Notes: generated from the letters alone by a model not told the origin. Positions 51,753-61,514 are shown, counted from the stretch's first letter. The stretch: 64,000 bases of DNA from DATBGZ01 sp036557785 (GCA_036557785.1 DATBGZ010000089.1:62001-126000), one strand, 5' to 3'. Numbers and translations: made by a program.

Positions 51753-52580
51753 GTGGTGATCCCCGTCTACGACGTGAACCCGGTGCGCCGCACGCCGTGG
51801 GTCACCTACCTGCTGATCGCCATCAACATTGGTGTCTTCCTGTTCACACCGGCGAGTCGCTCGGGCGTCGAGGCGTCCGACCTCGCCGCGGTGTGCCAGG
51901 AGGAGGCGTTCTTCGAGCGGTACGGCGCAATCCCCGATGAGCTGGTCGACAACCGGCCGCAGCCGCTGGTCCCGACCGGTGACGTCGGCGTCGGACGGGC
52001 CGGCCCCGGGTGCGTGATCGGGCCACCGACATACCACAAGCAGCCGATCCTGTCGGTGCTCACCGCGATGTTCCTGCACGGCGGGTGGCTGCATCTGCTC
52101 GGCAACATGTTGTTTCTCTGGGTCTTCGGCAACAACATCGAGGACCGTATGGGCCGGCTGCGCTTCCTGGCCTTCTACCTGTTCTGCGGATATGTCGCGG
52201 CGTACGGATTCGCGTTCGCCAACGCCAACTCGAGCGCGCCGCTCATCGGCGCCTCGGGGGCGATCGCCGGTGTGCTCGGCGCTTACATCGTGCTCTATCC
52301 CCGGGCCCGGGTCTGGAGCCTGGTGACGTTTCTGCTGTTCATCCCGCTACGGCTGCCCGCGTGGTTGGTGTTGGGCATGTGGTTCGTGCTCCAGTGGTTC
52401 TACTCGGCCGGGTATGCCGTCTCCCAGGGTGGCTCGGTCGCCTACCTCGCGCACGTCTTCGGCTTCCTCGTCGGCGCGCTGATCGCGCTGCCGCTGCGGG
52501 CTCGCCCGAGGGCCGGCCCGGCTCCCCAGTGGCCGCCGCCCCGCAACGCGCCGAGCCCTGGCCCCATCAGCTACCCCTGA
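51753..52580 (+). CDS. rhomboid family intramembrane serine protease
   Basis: The 275-residue product has about six hydrophobic helices. LHGGWLHLLGNMLFLWVFG near residue 110 is the conserved HxxxN region, GASGAIAGVLGAY near residue 165 holds the catalytic Ser, and YLAHVFGFLVGA near residue 235 holds the catalytic His. It cleaves membrane proteins within the bilayer. A luminal-side insertion with Cys residues follows the first helix, and the C-terminus is Pro-rich. Two adjacent GTG codons (51753, 51756) are possible starts; I use the first. Substrate unknown. Confidence 0.92.
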   Translation: MVIPVYDVNPVRRTPWVTYLLIAINIGVFLFTPASRSGVEASDLAAVCQEEAFFERYGAIPDELVDNRPQPLVPTGDVGVGRAGPGCVIGPPTYHKQPILSVLTAMFLHGGWLHLLGNMLFLWVFGNNIEDRMGRLRFLAFYLFCGYVAAYGFAFANANSSAPLIGASGAIAGVLGAYIVLYPRARVWSLVTFLLFIPLRLPAWLVLGMWFVLQWFYSAGYAVSQGGSVAYLAHVFGFLVGALIALPLRARPRAGPAPQWPPPRNAPSPGPISYP

Positions 52581-52686
52581 CCCGGCCGCCGCGCCGCGGC
52601 GTATGGCAGGCCCCTACGGTTGGTTGCCGGTGGCTGCCCGCGCTCGGTAACCTCGCACGCGTCGCGATCGGTAGGCCGGAGGAGCA

Positions 52687-54042
52687 GTGCTGCAGATCAG
52701 CTACCTTCCGGGAGAGGGCACCGTGATCGTGGCCGGGAACACGGTCGTGCTGCTCGACGCGCCACCCGACGCGGAGGTATCGACCACGCTGTGGCGGCTC
52801 ATCGCCGCGGAGATGAGCCATGCACAGGTCCGGGCCGTGCTCGAGGCGTACCGACCGGCGCTGCTGCCTCAACTCGGGGTCGCCTCGCTTACCCCGGACG
52901 GCCTCGACTTGCTGCTGCGCGGCACGCTGCGGGCTTCGGTCACCATTGGCACATCGACCACGGATTACGTCGGCAGCGACCGTCGCGTGTGGACACACTT
53001 CGCGATCCAGTCGGTGAGCCGGGTGCGCCTGCGCCTCGGCGCCCCGGAGTCGGACGTGGCGGCGCTGCCGCTGGCCGGTGGCGTGGCCCAGGGCAGCGCG
53101 GTGCTCACGGAACTGATCAGCCCGCCCGCGTGGCAACCACCGCCGCCGCCCGAGCCCGCGGTGGCGACCGAGCCCCCAGTGGCCGAGTCCCCGACGACCG
53201 AGCCGCCAACGACCGAGCCGCCAACGACCGAGCCGCCGGTGCCCACCGAGTCGCCGGTGGCCCGGCCGGTGGCCGCCGAGCCGGCAGGGGCAGCCGGGCC
53301 GGCAGCGCCGCCGGCCCCGGCACTGCCACGGGCGGTCGAGGCGCCCGTGGCCGCCCCGCCGGCCCCGATGGAGGGGGTATTCGTCGAGCACACCGCGCCC
53401 GCACCACAGCCGCAGGCCCGGCTGACCGGCGCCTGGCTCGCCGATCTCTGGGTCGACTCGGGCAAGCCGACCCCGTCCGTGCCCGCGGCGTCCGTACGGA
53501 CGATGCCGCCACCGCCCATGCCCACGCCCGGCCCACCCCCGTACCCGCCCACCCAGGCGCCCGCGGTCCCGGCGGCGCCGCCGGGGACGGGCGGACCCGC
53601 GGTCTGGGCGGTCCACTGCCCACGCGGCCACCAGAGCCCGCCCGACGCGCCGTTCTGCCGCATCTGTGGAGTCCAGATCGTCGATCGCGACCTGTTCGCG
53701 GTGGAGCGACCGCCGCTGGGGAGGCTGGACTTCGGCACGCTCGGGTGGGTGCCGCTCGAGGGTGATCTGCTGATCGGTAGTGACCCCGGCGCGCAACCTG
53801 TGGGCGGGCCACGCCCCATCCAGATCGCGCATCCGAGCATCGCCGGGCGCCACGTCGAGGTTCAGACGCGCGGCTGGACCGTCATCATCGTCGACCTTGA
53901 GTCGGGCCCGGGCACCACGCTCGTGCTGCCCGGTCGAGCCCCCAAGCCGCTACGCGCCAACAGCCCCGAGCCGATCGTGCCCGACACGGTCGTGTGGCTC
54001 GGCGAGCAGGTCCACTTCACCTATCTGGCGACGCCGGCGTAG
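52687..54042 (+). CDS. FHA-domain protein of the type VII secretion locus
   Basis: GTG 52687 follows GGAGGAG (52678-52684). The 451-residue product has an N-terminal domain (1-145), a Pro-rich central part with TTEPP repeats and many PPAPA-type blocks (about 150-310), a small putative zinc ribbon with CPRGHQ and CRICG near residues 315-340, and a C-terminal FHA domain. The FHA part has LIGSDPG, then HPSIAGRHVEVQ, the last matching the phosphothreonine-binding S-x-x-H. FHA proteins often accompany ESX loci. It converges on eccC with 3 bp between. Confidence 0.82.
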   Translation: MLQISYLPGEGTVIVAGNTVVLLDAPPDAEVSTTLWRLIAAEMSHAQVRAVLEAYRPALLPQLGVASLTPDGLDLLLRGTLRASVTIGTSTTDYVGSDRRVWTHFAIQSVSRVRLRLGAPESDVAALPLAGGVAQGSAVLTELISPPAWQPPPPPEPAVATEPPVAESPTTEPPTTEPPTTEPPVPTESPVARPVAAEPAGAAGPAAPPAPALPRAVEAPVAAPPAPMEGVFVEHTAPAPQPQARLTGAWLADLWVDSGKPTPSVPAASVRTMPPPPMPTPGPPPYPPTQAPAVPAAPPGTGGPAVWAVHCPRGHQSPPDAPFCRICGVQIVDRDLFAVERPPLGRLDFGTLGWVPLEGDLLIGSDPGAQPVGGPRPIQIAHPSIAGRHVEVQTRGWTVIIVDLESGPGTTLVLPGRAPKPLRANSPEPIVPDTVVWLGEQVHFTYLATPA

Positions 54043-54045
54043 CGC

Positions 54046-57000
54046 CTACTCCGCGGGCGGGGTCCAGGCGAGCTGCACCAGGCGCGCCCCGAGGCGACGG
54101 GTCTGCAGCCAGCCCCGCCCGGGTGGCAGTGGCTGGGCCCGGACCGTGCCGAACAGCGCGCCCTCCTCGCGCGGGCCGGAGAGCATGATGCCCGGCGAGG
54201 CGAGCTCGCGGATGCGGGCGATGACCGGGTCGAACATGGCCCGGCTGGCGCCGCCGATCCGCCGGGTCACCACGACGTGCAGGCCGAGGTCGCGGGCTTG
54301 CGGCAGGTAGTCCAGCAACGGCGCGAGCGGGTTGACCGCGGTCGCGACGAGGTCGTAGTCGTCGACCAGGACGTAGACTTCCGGGCCGCTCCACCAGTCG
54401 CGCCGGCGCAGTTGCTCCGGGTTGATGCCGGGTGGTGGGAGCCGTTGCTGCAGCGCCACGATGACCTGGTTCACTACGTCCACTGTGGACTGCTGTGAGG
54501 TGCCGTAGCCGATCAGGTGCGGTTCGCCGAGCGTGCCCAGCAAGCTGCGACGATAGTCGATGAAGATGACCCGAGCCTGGTCCGGGGTGTAGCTCCTCGC
54601 GATCATCTTCGCCAGGCCACGCAGGAACGAGCTCTTGCCACTCTCGACGTCACCGAAGAGCAGCGCGTGCGGCTCGGCATCGAAGTCGAGCTCGACGGGC
54701 TGCAGGTCGGACTCGGCGATGCCGATGGGCAGCCGCCCTCTGACCGGCGCCGGCAACGCCTCGAAGGGCAGCAGGCTCGGCAGCAGCCGTACCGCTGGCG
54801 CGGGCGCCCCCGGCCAGGATTCGCGGGCGAGGGCGACGAACTGGGCCACCGCGTCGGAGAGGTCGTCGACCTGCGGTGAGGCATCGACGCGCGGCAGGGC
54901 GGTGAGGAAGTGGAACGCGTCCGGGGTCAGGCCGCGACCGGGCCGCTGCTCCGGCACGCTCGCGGCGGCGCGGCGGTTGACCATGGAGTCGCTCGACTCG
55001 CCGAGGCGCAGCTCGATCTTCGTGCCCATCATGTCGCGAACGGCGGGACGCAGGTCCATCCACCGGTTCGTCGAGAGCAGCAGATGGATGCCGAAGCCCA
55101 AGCCCCGGCTGGCGATCTCGCTCACCACCGGATCGAGATCCTCGAACTCGCCCTTCAACGTGCCCCAGCCATCGACAATGAGGAAAACATCGCCGAGCGG
55201 ATCCTCGGCGTACCGGCCTTCGGCCCGGGCCCGCCGGTACGCGGCCATGCCCTCGACGCCGTTGGCGGTGAAGAACATCTCGCGCGCCTGCATGATGCCG
55301 TAGACCTCGGCCACGGTGCGCCGCACCCGGTCGACCTCGCGCCGGGTCGCCACGCCGCCGGCATGGGGTAGTCCCGCGAAGGCGGACAGCGAGCCGCCGC
55401 CGAAGTCCAGCAGGTAGAACTGGACCTCACGGGGAGTCTGCCGCAGGGCGAGGCTGCCGAGCAGGGCCCGCAGGAAGTTGGACTTTCCGCTGCGGGGACC
55501 GCCCACCACCGCGACGTTGCCGCCGCCACCGGACAGGTCGATCCAGAACGGATCGCGACGCTGCTCGAATGGCCGGTCGACGATGCCGACCACGGCCTGC
55601 AGCGGCGGCCTCGTGGTGAGGTCCGATGTGGACAGACCGCGATCGGGCGACCGGACGAGCGGGGCGAGCAGCTGGCCCAGGGTCGGCGGCTCGTCCAGCG
55701 GCGGCAGCCAGACCTGGTGGGCGGGCGGACCCATCCCCTCGACGCGCCGGACCAGCACGTCGAGCAGTGTGTCGGCGCCGACCGGCGTCTCGACCTGGAG
55801 CGCGACGGGCTCGGTCGGCGCGGCGTCGCGCTGCGCCATCACGTAGTACGTGGTGAACTCGCGGACCGGGTCGAGCACGGGCCCGCTTGTGGGCGTGGTA
55901 GGCGCGCCGTCCTGCCGGATCGGCCCCGAGACATAGGCCGCCTTGAACCGGATCAGACCTTCGGTGCCGGTGCGCAGGTAGCCATGGCCGGGCGCGCGGG
56001 GCAGCTCGTACGCGTCCGGTACGCCGAGCACAGCGCGGCTGTCCATGGAGGAGAAGGTCCGCAGCCCGATCCGGTAGGACAGGTGGGCATCCAGACCGCG
56101 CAGGCGCCCCTCCTCGAGTCGCTGCGAGGCGAGCAGCAGGTGCACGCCGAGGGACCGGCCCACGCGTCCAATCTGGACGAACATGTCGATGAAGTCGGGC
56201 CTGGCCTGAAGCAGCTCACTGAACTCGTCGACGATGACGAGCAGGCTGGGCAGTGGCGCGAGCGGCACCCCGGCCGCACGGGCCCGCTCGTAGTCGCGCT
56301 GGGAGCCGTAGTTGCCGGCGTCGCGCAGGAGCTCCTGCCGCCGCACGAGCTCGCCCTGCATCGCGCCGAGCATCCGGTCCACGAGGGCGAGCTGATCCTC
56401 GAGGTTGGTGATGACCGCACTGGTGTGCGGCAGGCGATCCAGGGTCTGGAACGTCGCCCCGCCCTTGAAGTCGACGAGGACGAAGTTGAGGATCTCGGGG
56501 CTGTGCGTGACGGCAAGGCCGAGCACCAGGGTCCGCAGCAGCTCGCTCTTGCCGGAACCGGTGGCGCCGACGAGTAGGCCATGCGGGCCCATGCCGTCCT
56601 GGGCGGACTCCTTGAGGTCCAGCTCGATCGGCCGGCCCTCCGGGCTCAGCCCGATCGGCACCCGCAGTCGGTCGCGGTTGGAGCGGCCGGCCCAGGCCCG
56701 GGCCAGGTCGAAGTCGTACGGCGAGCCGAGCTCGAGCAGGTCGGTCAGGCCGAAGTCGGCCGCGACCGACCGGGTGCTGTCGGCGAACGAGATCGCGGAC
56801 AGACGCAGCGGCGCCAACTCACGGACCAGCGCCTCGGCCTGGATGACGCTGAGCGTGTCGGCGCGGCCCACGGAGACTCCGCCCTCCATGGTCGTGCCGG
56901 TGACCATGCCGTCGGTCGAGATGTCGATGATGATGGAGGTGTCGTCGAGCAGCCTCGGCGCCGGGCTGGACAGGTCGAGCACGGTGACGCCAGCCACGCC

Positions 57001-57999
57001 GGCGTCGGTGTTCAACTGGTCGGCGCCGGCCATCGACCCGCCATCGACAACGATCACCACATGGGGTCCGCCGGCTGGCATCGTCGGATCGAACCGGGCC
57101 CGGTTGGCCAGTACATCGTCGAGGATCGCCTCCAGCGACGAGGCCGAGCCCGCGAAGAGCCTGACCTGGCCGATGGCGTCCAGTTTGGACGGATGCTGGG
57201 CGTGCGGTAGCCACTTCGCCCAGTCCCACTCGCCGCGGCGTGAGTCAGCCACGCACAGACCGATGAGCAGGTCCTCGGATGCGTGGAACGTGACGAGTTG
57301 CGCCAGCAGCGCCCGGGCGAGGCCCGCGGCGGCCGGCTCGGGTCCGCGGACATAGACCCGCGAGAAGTCCCGCAGCGCCACCGCCACCGAGAGATCGGGG
57401 ACCACCGAATAGGTGGAGACGAATGCCCGCAACGCGGTCGCACAGAGCGGTTCGAGCTCCTCCACCGGTTTCGTCTGCGGCGGGACAAGGCGGGTCGCCA
57501 CCTCCTGCGGGCCAACCGCGATGCGCACGACGCCGAAGTCCGCGTCCGCCCGGCGCCGCTCCCACAGCCGTCCGCTGAGCGCGGTGGACCACAGCACCGT
57601 CGGCGCCGGGTGGCGGTAGGCCATGGCCTCGCGCTGAGACTGGATCGCAGTACGTACCTGGGCCCGCAGTTGGGACAGCCGGCGCAGGTACTGCCGGCGC
57701 GCCTCGACCATCTCCCGCCGGCCCGGCCCACCGGTGCTGGTGACCATCGTGGCGATCATGCCGAGCACCGAAACCCCGTACATGCCGCCGGCGACATAGG
57801 TCAGGGGGCCGCCCTTGTTCATGCCCATCATCAGACCCATCGAGGCGGCGCCGGCTCCCATGGGCAGCACCATGAGCATGCGGGTCCAGCCCTTACCGGA
57901 CGGGGCGGGGATCTCCGGTGGCGGGTCCAGCAGGATCTCGCCGGAGGGCAGCGGCGGCGCGGCCCGCCTCGGCGGCCGCTTCATCAGCACCCAAGTCAC
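54046..57999 (-). CDS. eccC: type VII secretion ATPase EccC (FtsK/SpoIIIE)
   Basis: The 1317-residue product has two N-terminal helices near residues 40-58 and 65-85, then three FtsK/SpoIIIE ATPase domains. The first has GATGSGKSELLRT near residue 470 and LLVIVDEFSELL near residue 580. The second has VVGGPRSGKSNFLRA near residue 840 and VFLIVDGWG. The third has LFGDVESGKSSFLRG near residue 1120 and EVYVLVDDYDL. The last two have shortened Walker motifs, as expected for substrate-binding domains. EccCa and EccCb are fused. It is the motor of ESX export. GTG is the first start; GGGAGGG lies 10-12 nt upstream. It is divergent from eccD. Confidence 0.96.
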   Translation of the reverse strand: MTWVLMKRPPRRAAPPLPSGEILLDPPPEIPAPSGKGWTRMLMVLPMGAGAASMGLMMGMNKGGPLTYVAGGMYGVSVLGMIATMVTSTGGPGRREMVEARRQYLRRLSQLRAQVRTAIQSQREAMAYRHPAPTVLWSTALSGRLWERRRADADFGVVRIAVGPQEVATRLVPPQTKPVEELEPLCATALRAFVSTYSVVPDLSVAVALRDFSRVYVRGPEPAAAGLARALLAQLVTFHASEDLLIGLCVADSRRGEWDWAKWLPHAQHPSKLDAIGQVRLFAGSASSLEAILDDVLANRARFDPTMPAGGPHVVIVVDGGSMAGADQLNTDAGVAGVTVLDLSSPAPRLLDDTSIIIDISTDGMVTGTTMEGGVSVGRADTLSVIQAEALVRELAPLRLSAISFADSTRSVAADFGLTDLLELGSPYDFDLARAWAGRSNRDRLRVPIGLSPEGRPIELDLKESAQDGMGPHGLLVGATGSGKSELLRTLVLGLAVTHSPEILNFVLVDFKGGATFQTLDRLPHTSAVITNLEDQLALVDRMLGAMQGELVRRQELLRDAGNYGSQRDYERARAAGVPLAPLPSLLVIVDEFSELLQARPDFIDMFVQIGRVGRSLGVHLLLASQRLEEGRLRGLDAHLSYRIGLRTFSSMDSRAVLGVPDAYELPRAPGHGYLRTGTEGLIRFKAAYVSGPIRQDGAPTTPTSGPVLDPVREFTTYYVMAQRDAAPTEPVALQVETPVGADTLLDVLVRRVEGMGPPAHQVWLPPLDEPPTLGQLLAPLVRSPDRGLSTSDLTTRPPLQAVVGIVDRPFEQRRDPFWIDLSGGGGNVAVVGGPRSGKSNFLRALLGSLALRQTPREVQFYLLDFGGGSLSAFAGLPHAGGVATRREVDRVRRTVAEVYGIMQAREMFFTANGVEGMAAYRRARAEGRYAEDPLGDVFLIVDGWGTLKGEFEDLDPVVSEIASRGLGFGIHLLLSTNRWMDLRPAVRDMMGTKIELRLGESSDSMVNRRAAASVPEQRPGRGLTPDAFHFLTALPRVDASPQVDDLSDAVAQFVALARESWPGAPAPAVRLLPSLLPFEALPAPVRGRLPIGIAESDLQPVELDFDAEPHALLFGDVESGKSSFLRGLAKMIARSYTPDQARVIFIDYRRSLLGTLGEPHLIGYGTSQQSTVDVVNQVIVALQQRLPPPGINPEQLRRRDWWSGPEVYVLVDDYDLVATAVNPLAPLLDYLPQARDLGLHVVVTRRIGGASRAMFDPVIARIRELASPGIMLSGPREEGALFGTVRAQPLPPGRGWLQTRRLGARLVQLAWTPPAE

Positions 58000-58183
58000 G
58001 GCTGATCTGCCCTCCCGTCCCGATTCCGGCGCGCCCGATCACAGCGACCAGCGGCGCACATCGTATCGGTAACGGACAGTCCCGGCGGTCCGCCCGTGCT
58101 CGCCCCATCGGCCACCGACGTCCGTGCTACCTTGACCGCCTAGCGTGCCCGGTCGATGCGCAGGAACGGGGAGGTGACCAGCG
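58000..58183. promoter_or_regulatory. divergent promoter region of the type VII locus
   Basis: 184 bp between the eccC and eccD start codons. It holds Shine-Dalgarno-like GGGAGGG on the minus side and GGGGAGG on the plus side (58168-58174). A TACCTT near 58125 is a candidate -10 for eccD; no firm -35 was found. Confidence 0.4.
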
Positions 58184-59593
58184 GTGACGGCCCCGGGCGG
58201 TCTCAGTCTGGCCAGGGTGACGATCGTGGCGCCGAAGCGTCGTCTCGATGTCGCGGTGCCCGACACCATGGTTCTCGCCGAGCTGATGCCCTATCTGTTG
58301 CGGCACGCGGGCGACGACCTCGGCGACCTGGGCGACCGCCAGGGCGGCTGGGTGCTGCGTCGGGTGACCGGAGCCGTGCTCGAGCCGAACCGCAACCTGT
58401 CGGCACAGGGGATCCGCGACGGCGAGCTGCTGCACCTGACCCCGGGTCGCGACGATTGGCCTGAGCTGGCCTACGACGATGTCGTGGAGGTGATCGCGAG
58501 CAGCGCCCGACGCGCGGCCCGATCCTGGGGAGCCGAGGCCACCCGCCGCTGCGGACTCGCGGTCGCCAGCGCCCTGCTGGGGCTCGGGCTCGTGGTGCTC
58601 TCCCGTTCAGGACCACCGTGGACCGTGCCGGCCGGCGCGGCCCTGGTGCTCGCGCTGGTGCTGGGCTTCGCCGGGATCCTGCTCAGCCGAGCCTTCTCCG
58701 ACGCGGTCGCGGGCGCGGTGGTGATGGGGTGTGCCCTTCCGTACGCCTTTGCCGGCGGGGCGCTGCTGCTGGCCCCGCACGACGCAGGGATCACCGCGAT
58801 CGGGGCGCCCAGCGTCCTGCTCGGCTCGGCGTTGCTGGGGTTCTGGAGCGTCGTGGGCTACACCGGGGTCTCGGCCGTGCACCGGATCTTCATGGCCGGC
58901 ATCGCGATCGCGGGGCTCGGCGCGATCGCGGCGGCGATGACCCTCGGCGGTGCGTCGGTCGCCGGTGCCGCGGCCGTGGCGCTGACCGTCGCGATCGGAC
59001 TGTTGCCCGGATACCCGCTGGTCGCGAGCTGGTTCGGACGCGTTCCCGTGCCCGCGTTGCCGACCCGAGCCGAGGACATCGTCGCCGACCACCCACGTCC
59101 GCCGCGCGCCGACGTCTTCACCGCCGTGGCCCGGACCACCGAGCTGCTCTCCGGCATGCTCCTGGCCGCCGCGATCACCAGTGTCTGCGCGATCGCGGTG
59201 CTGACCACATTGGACAAATCCCCGCGGGCCGTGGCGCTGTCGGTGACCGGGGTCGCCGCGCTGTTGTTGCGGGCCAGGCTCTTCGCCGCGCCCCAGCAGC
59301 GCCTCCCCCTGCTGGTCGGTGGGCTGGTCGGCGTGATCTGGCTCGGCATCGGCGCGGCCACACGGACATCCTCGGGCAGCGCCCCGCTCCTGGCACTGGG
59401 CGTCCTGGTCGTGATCGCCGTGGTGGTGCTGGCGGCGGGTCTCCGGTTCGGCAGTACCGCGCCCAACCCGTACCTGGGCCGGGCAGCCGACATCCTCGAT
59501 GTGCTCGCCATCATGGCACTGATCCCGCTCGCCTGCTGGATGCTCGGTGTCTTCGGCGCGGTCCAGGGCCTGTTCGCCAACATCGGCGGGTGA
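58184..59593 (+). CDS. eccD: type VII secretion channel subunit EccD
   Basis: The 469-residue product begins with a ubiquitin-like YukD domain (residues 1-90: LARVTIVAPKRRLDVAVPDTMVLAELMPYLL, then LDPNRNLS-type turn and GELLHLTP). About eleven transmembrane helices follow from residue 120 to the end. This is EccD, the hydrophobic pore-associated subunit of ESX membranes complexes. GGGGAGG precedes the GTG start by 9 nt. eccB begins 6 bp after its stop, so they are cotranscribed. Confidence 0.95.
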   Translation: MTAPGGLSLARVTIVAPKRRLDVAVPDTMVLAELMPYLLRHAGDDLGDLGDRQGGWVLRRVTGAVLEPNRNLSAQGIRDGELLHLTPGRDDWPELAYDDVVEVIASSARRAARSWGAEATRRCGLAVASALLGLGLVVLSRSGPPWTVPAGAALVLALVLGFAGILLSRAFSDAVAGAVVMGCALPYAFAGGALLLAPHDAGITAIGAPSVLLGSALLGFWSVVGYTGVSAVHRIFMAGIAIAGLGAIAAAMTLGGASVAGAAAVALTVAIGLLPGYPLVASWFGRVPVPALPTRAEDIVADHPRPPRADVFTAVARTTELLSGMLLAAAITSVCAIAVLTTLDKSPRAVALSVTGVAALLLRARLFAAPQQRLPLLVGGLVGVIWLGIGAATRTSSGSAPLLALGVLVVIAVVVLAAGLRFGSTAPNPYLGRAADILDVLAIMALIPLACWMLGVFGAVQGLFANIGG

Positions 59594-59599
59594 GGTGGC

Positions 59600-60988
59600 G
59601 TGGCGAGCCGTACCGACCTGCTGCACTCCTACCAGTTCCGCACCCAACGAGTGCTCTCCGCGCTGGTCATGCGGGAGACCGACCCGCGCCAGTCGCCGCT
59701 GCGCCGCGGGGTCGGCGCGGTCTTCGCCGGCATCATGGTCACGATCCTCGCCGCGGCCGGCTTCGGGATCTACGGCCTGATCTCCAAGGTCGGTGGCGAC
59801 GACTGGCGCCAGTCCGGTTCGGTCGTGGTGGAGAAGGAGACCGGCGCCAGCTTTGTCTATATTGACAATACCCTCTATCCGACGCTGAACCTCGCGTCCG
59901 CCATGCTCGCCGCGGGGCAGCCGAACCCCACCGTGCATCGGGTGGCGAGCAAGTCGCTGGCCGGTGTGGCCCGCGGCAATCCCATTGGTATCCCGGGCGC
60001 GCCGGACTCGCTGCCCCCGGCCGGAGCGCAGATCGGTCTCCCGTGGACGGTCTGTGCCCTGACCGGAACCAACAGCTCGGGCAAGCCGGTGCCACAGGTC
60101 GTGTTGGCGGTGGGCCTGCCCACGAGTGCGGGGGCCGCGCTGGGCGACGACGCAGTGCTGCTCACCGATGCCCGGCTGGGCCTGACGTACCTGATCTGGC
60201 ATGGCTACCGGCACCTGATCAAGTCCAGCACCGCCCTGACCGTCATCTTCGGCACGGCGGCCGAGACGGCCGTCGGGACGGCGTGGTTGAACGCCCTGCC
60301 GCCCGGCGCGGACATCGCGCCGGTGCCGGTGAGCCGCCGCGGCGAACGGTCGTCGGCCGCGCCGGACTACCACAACGGTGACGTCCTGCTGCTGAACAGC
60401 CTCTCCGGGCCGCAGCACTACCTGGTGCTCGACAGTGGGATCATCGCGATCACGGAGCTGGAGTTCGCGGTGATCAACGCCGATGCGACGGAAACGCCGG
60501 TCACGCCGATCGAGCTGAAGGACCCGAGCGTCGTCGCTCGGGTGGGACGACCCCAGCTGGCTGAGACCGACCCGCCGGCGACCGCGCCGCACCTGGTCGC
60601 CCCGGACCCGGCGGGCTCGATCTGCGCGACCACGTCGGCCAACGGCGCGGTGCACGTCATCACCGGCGCGACCGTGGACGGTCTGGCGCGTGCCACGCCG
60701 ACCCCCGGCATCTCCGGGAACCGGGTGCCGCTGGCCGACGCGGTGCTGGTGCCCGCGGGCCGGGTCAGCGTGCTGCGGGCCGTCCTCGCCAACGACGCCA
60801 CCGTCGGCTCCTATGTGGTGGTTACCGACATCGGCGTCGGCTACCCGGTCCCCGACGCCACGGTGCTCCCCCTGCTCGGCTACTCCGCGACGCAGGCGGT
60901 CGATATCCCCGCATACCTCGCCAACCTCATCCCCGCGGGGCCCGCCCTGGATCCGTCCGCCGCGGTGATCCCCTTCAACGAGGGGTGA
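59600..60988 (+). CDS. eccB: type VII secretion protein EccB
   Basis: The 462-residue product starts with RTDLLHSYQFRTQRVLSALVMRETDPRQSPLRR, the conserved EccB cytoplasmic N-terminus, followed by one transmembrane helix near residues 37-60. The large extracytoplasmic region has a repeated-beta layout with IDNTLYPTLNLASAMLAAG near residue 92, LLTDARLGLTYLIWHGYRH and a C-terminal LTGATVDGLARATPTPGISG. Two Cys residues (WTVCALTG and SICATTS) match the conserved disulfide pair. EccB lies in the inner-membrane complex with EccC and EccD. Confidence 0.95.
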   Translation: MASRTDLLHSYQFRTQRVLSALVMRETDPRQSPLRRGVGAVFAGIMVTILAAAGFGIYGLISKVGGDDWRQSGSVVVEKETGASFVYIDNTLYPTLNLASAMLAAGQPNPTVHRVASKSLAGVARGNPIGIPGAPDSLPPAGAQIGLPWTVCALTGTNSSGKPVPQVVLAVGLPTSAGAALGDDAVLLTDARLGLTYLIWHGYRHLIKSSTALTVIFGTAAETAVGTAWLNALPPGADIAPVPVSRRGERSSAAPDYHNGDVLLLNSLSGPQHYLVLDSGIIAITELEFAVINADATETPVTPIELKDPSVVARVGRPQLAETDPPATAPHLVAPDPAGSICATTSANGAVHVITGATVDGLARATPTPGISGNRVPLADAVLVPAGRVSVLRAVLANDATVGSYVVVTDIGVGYPVPDATVLPLLGYSATQAVDIPAYLANLIPAGPALDPSAAVIPFNEG

Positions 60989-61123
60989 ACATGTCTGGTG
61001 CCGTCCCGACACGCGGTCGGGGGTGGCCCCCGTGGACGGATTCCTCTATCTTCGACAGCGGCGACATCGCGGAAAAACAGTGGAACTGGCGGCTCGGTGG
61101 AACGGGCCACGGCAAAGGACGGG
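60989..61123 (+). other. 135-bp spacer between eccB and the esx pair
   Basis: It holds an extended hairpin: CCGTCC (61001-61006) can pair with GGACGG (61034-61039) around an inner GGGGG/CCCCC (61019-61031). It might be a processing or attenuation site that lets the esx genes be expressed apart from eccB. A 73-codon frame spans it but has no recognisable feature. Confidence 0.4.
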
Positions 61124-61495
61124 GTGACATACGTGACCAGTACTCCGGGCCTGGGCGAGGTGAAGGCTTCGCAGGCTCAGCTCAACGCGATGGCAAGCAA
61201 GTGTGAGGAGACTGGCCAGAGCATCGCCAGCGGCATGGCTCAGCTCATCTCCCGCATCGAGGCACTCAGCGGCACCGGCATGGCCGGGTCGGCCAACGTG
61301 GCGCTCCAGGACGTGTCGCACCAGCTCAACGACGGGCTCAAGACGGTGCTCAACGCCCTGGATGACCTCGCCGGGAAGATGAGCCACGCGTCGTCCCAGT
61401 ACGGCGTGCACGACGGCGACGCCGCGGCGGAGATCCGGGCCGCCGCACAGGCGACGGGCGACTCGTCCATCACCAAGATCCTCAGCGGGCAGTGA
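61124..61495 (+). CDS. WXG100-family protein without the WXG tryptophan
   Basis: Start GTG 61124 follows AAAGGA by 4 nt. The 123-residue product is two helices joined by a short loop: EVKASQAQLNAMASKCEETGQSIASGMAQLISRIEALSG, loop SGTGMAGSAN, then VALQDVSHQLNDGLKTVLNALDDLAGKMSHA. This is the Esx hairpin layout, but the loop has Met-Ala-Gly where WXG100 proteins have Trp-x-Gly. A Cys near residue 28 is unusual. It would pair with the next gene's product as a secreted heterodimer. The two genes are 19 bp apart. Confidence 0.8.
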   Translation: MTYVTSTPGLGEVKASQAQLNAMASKCEETGQSIASGMAQLISRIEALSGTGMAGSANVALQDVSHQLNDGLKTVLNALDDLAGKMSHASSQYGVHDGDAAAEIRAAAQATGDSSITKILSGQ

Positions 61496-61514
61496 GCGGG
61501 AGGGACACCGTCAG

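Noticed and set aside
58607..61012. Minus-strand open frame of about 800 codons opposite eccD and eccB
   Set aside because: It is rich in Arg, Gly, Asp and His with no domain, which is typical of the antisense of GC-rich genes; eccD and eccB are certain on the plus strand.
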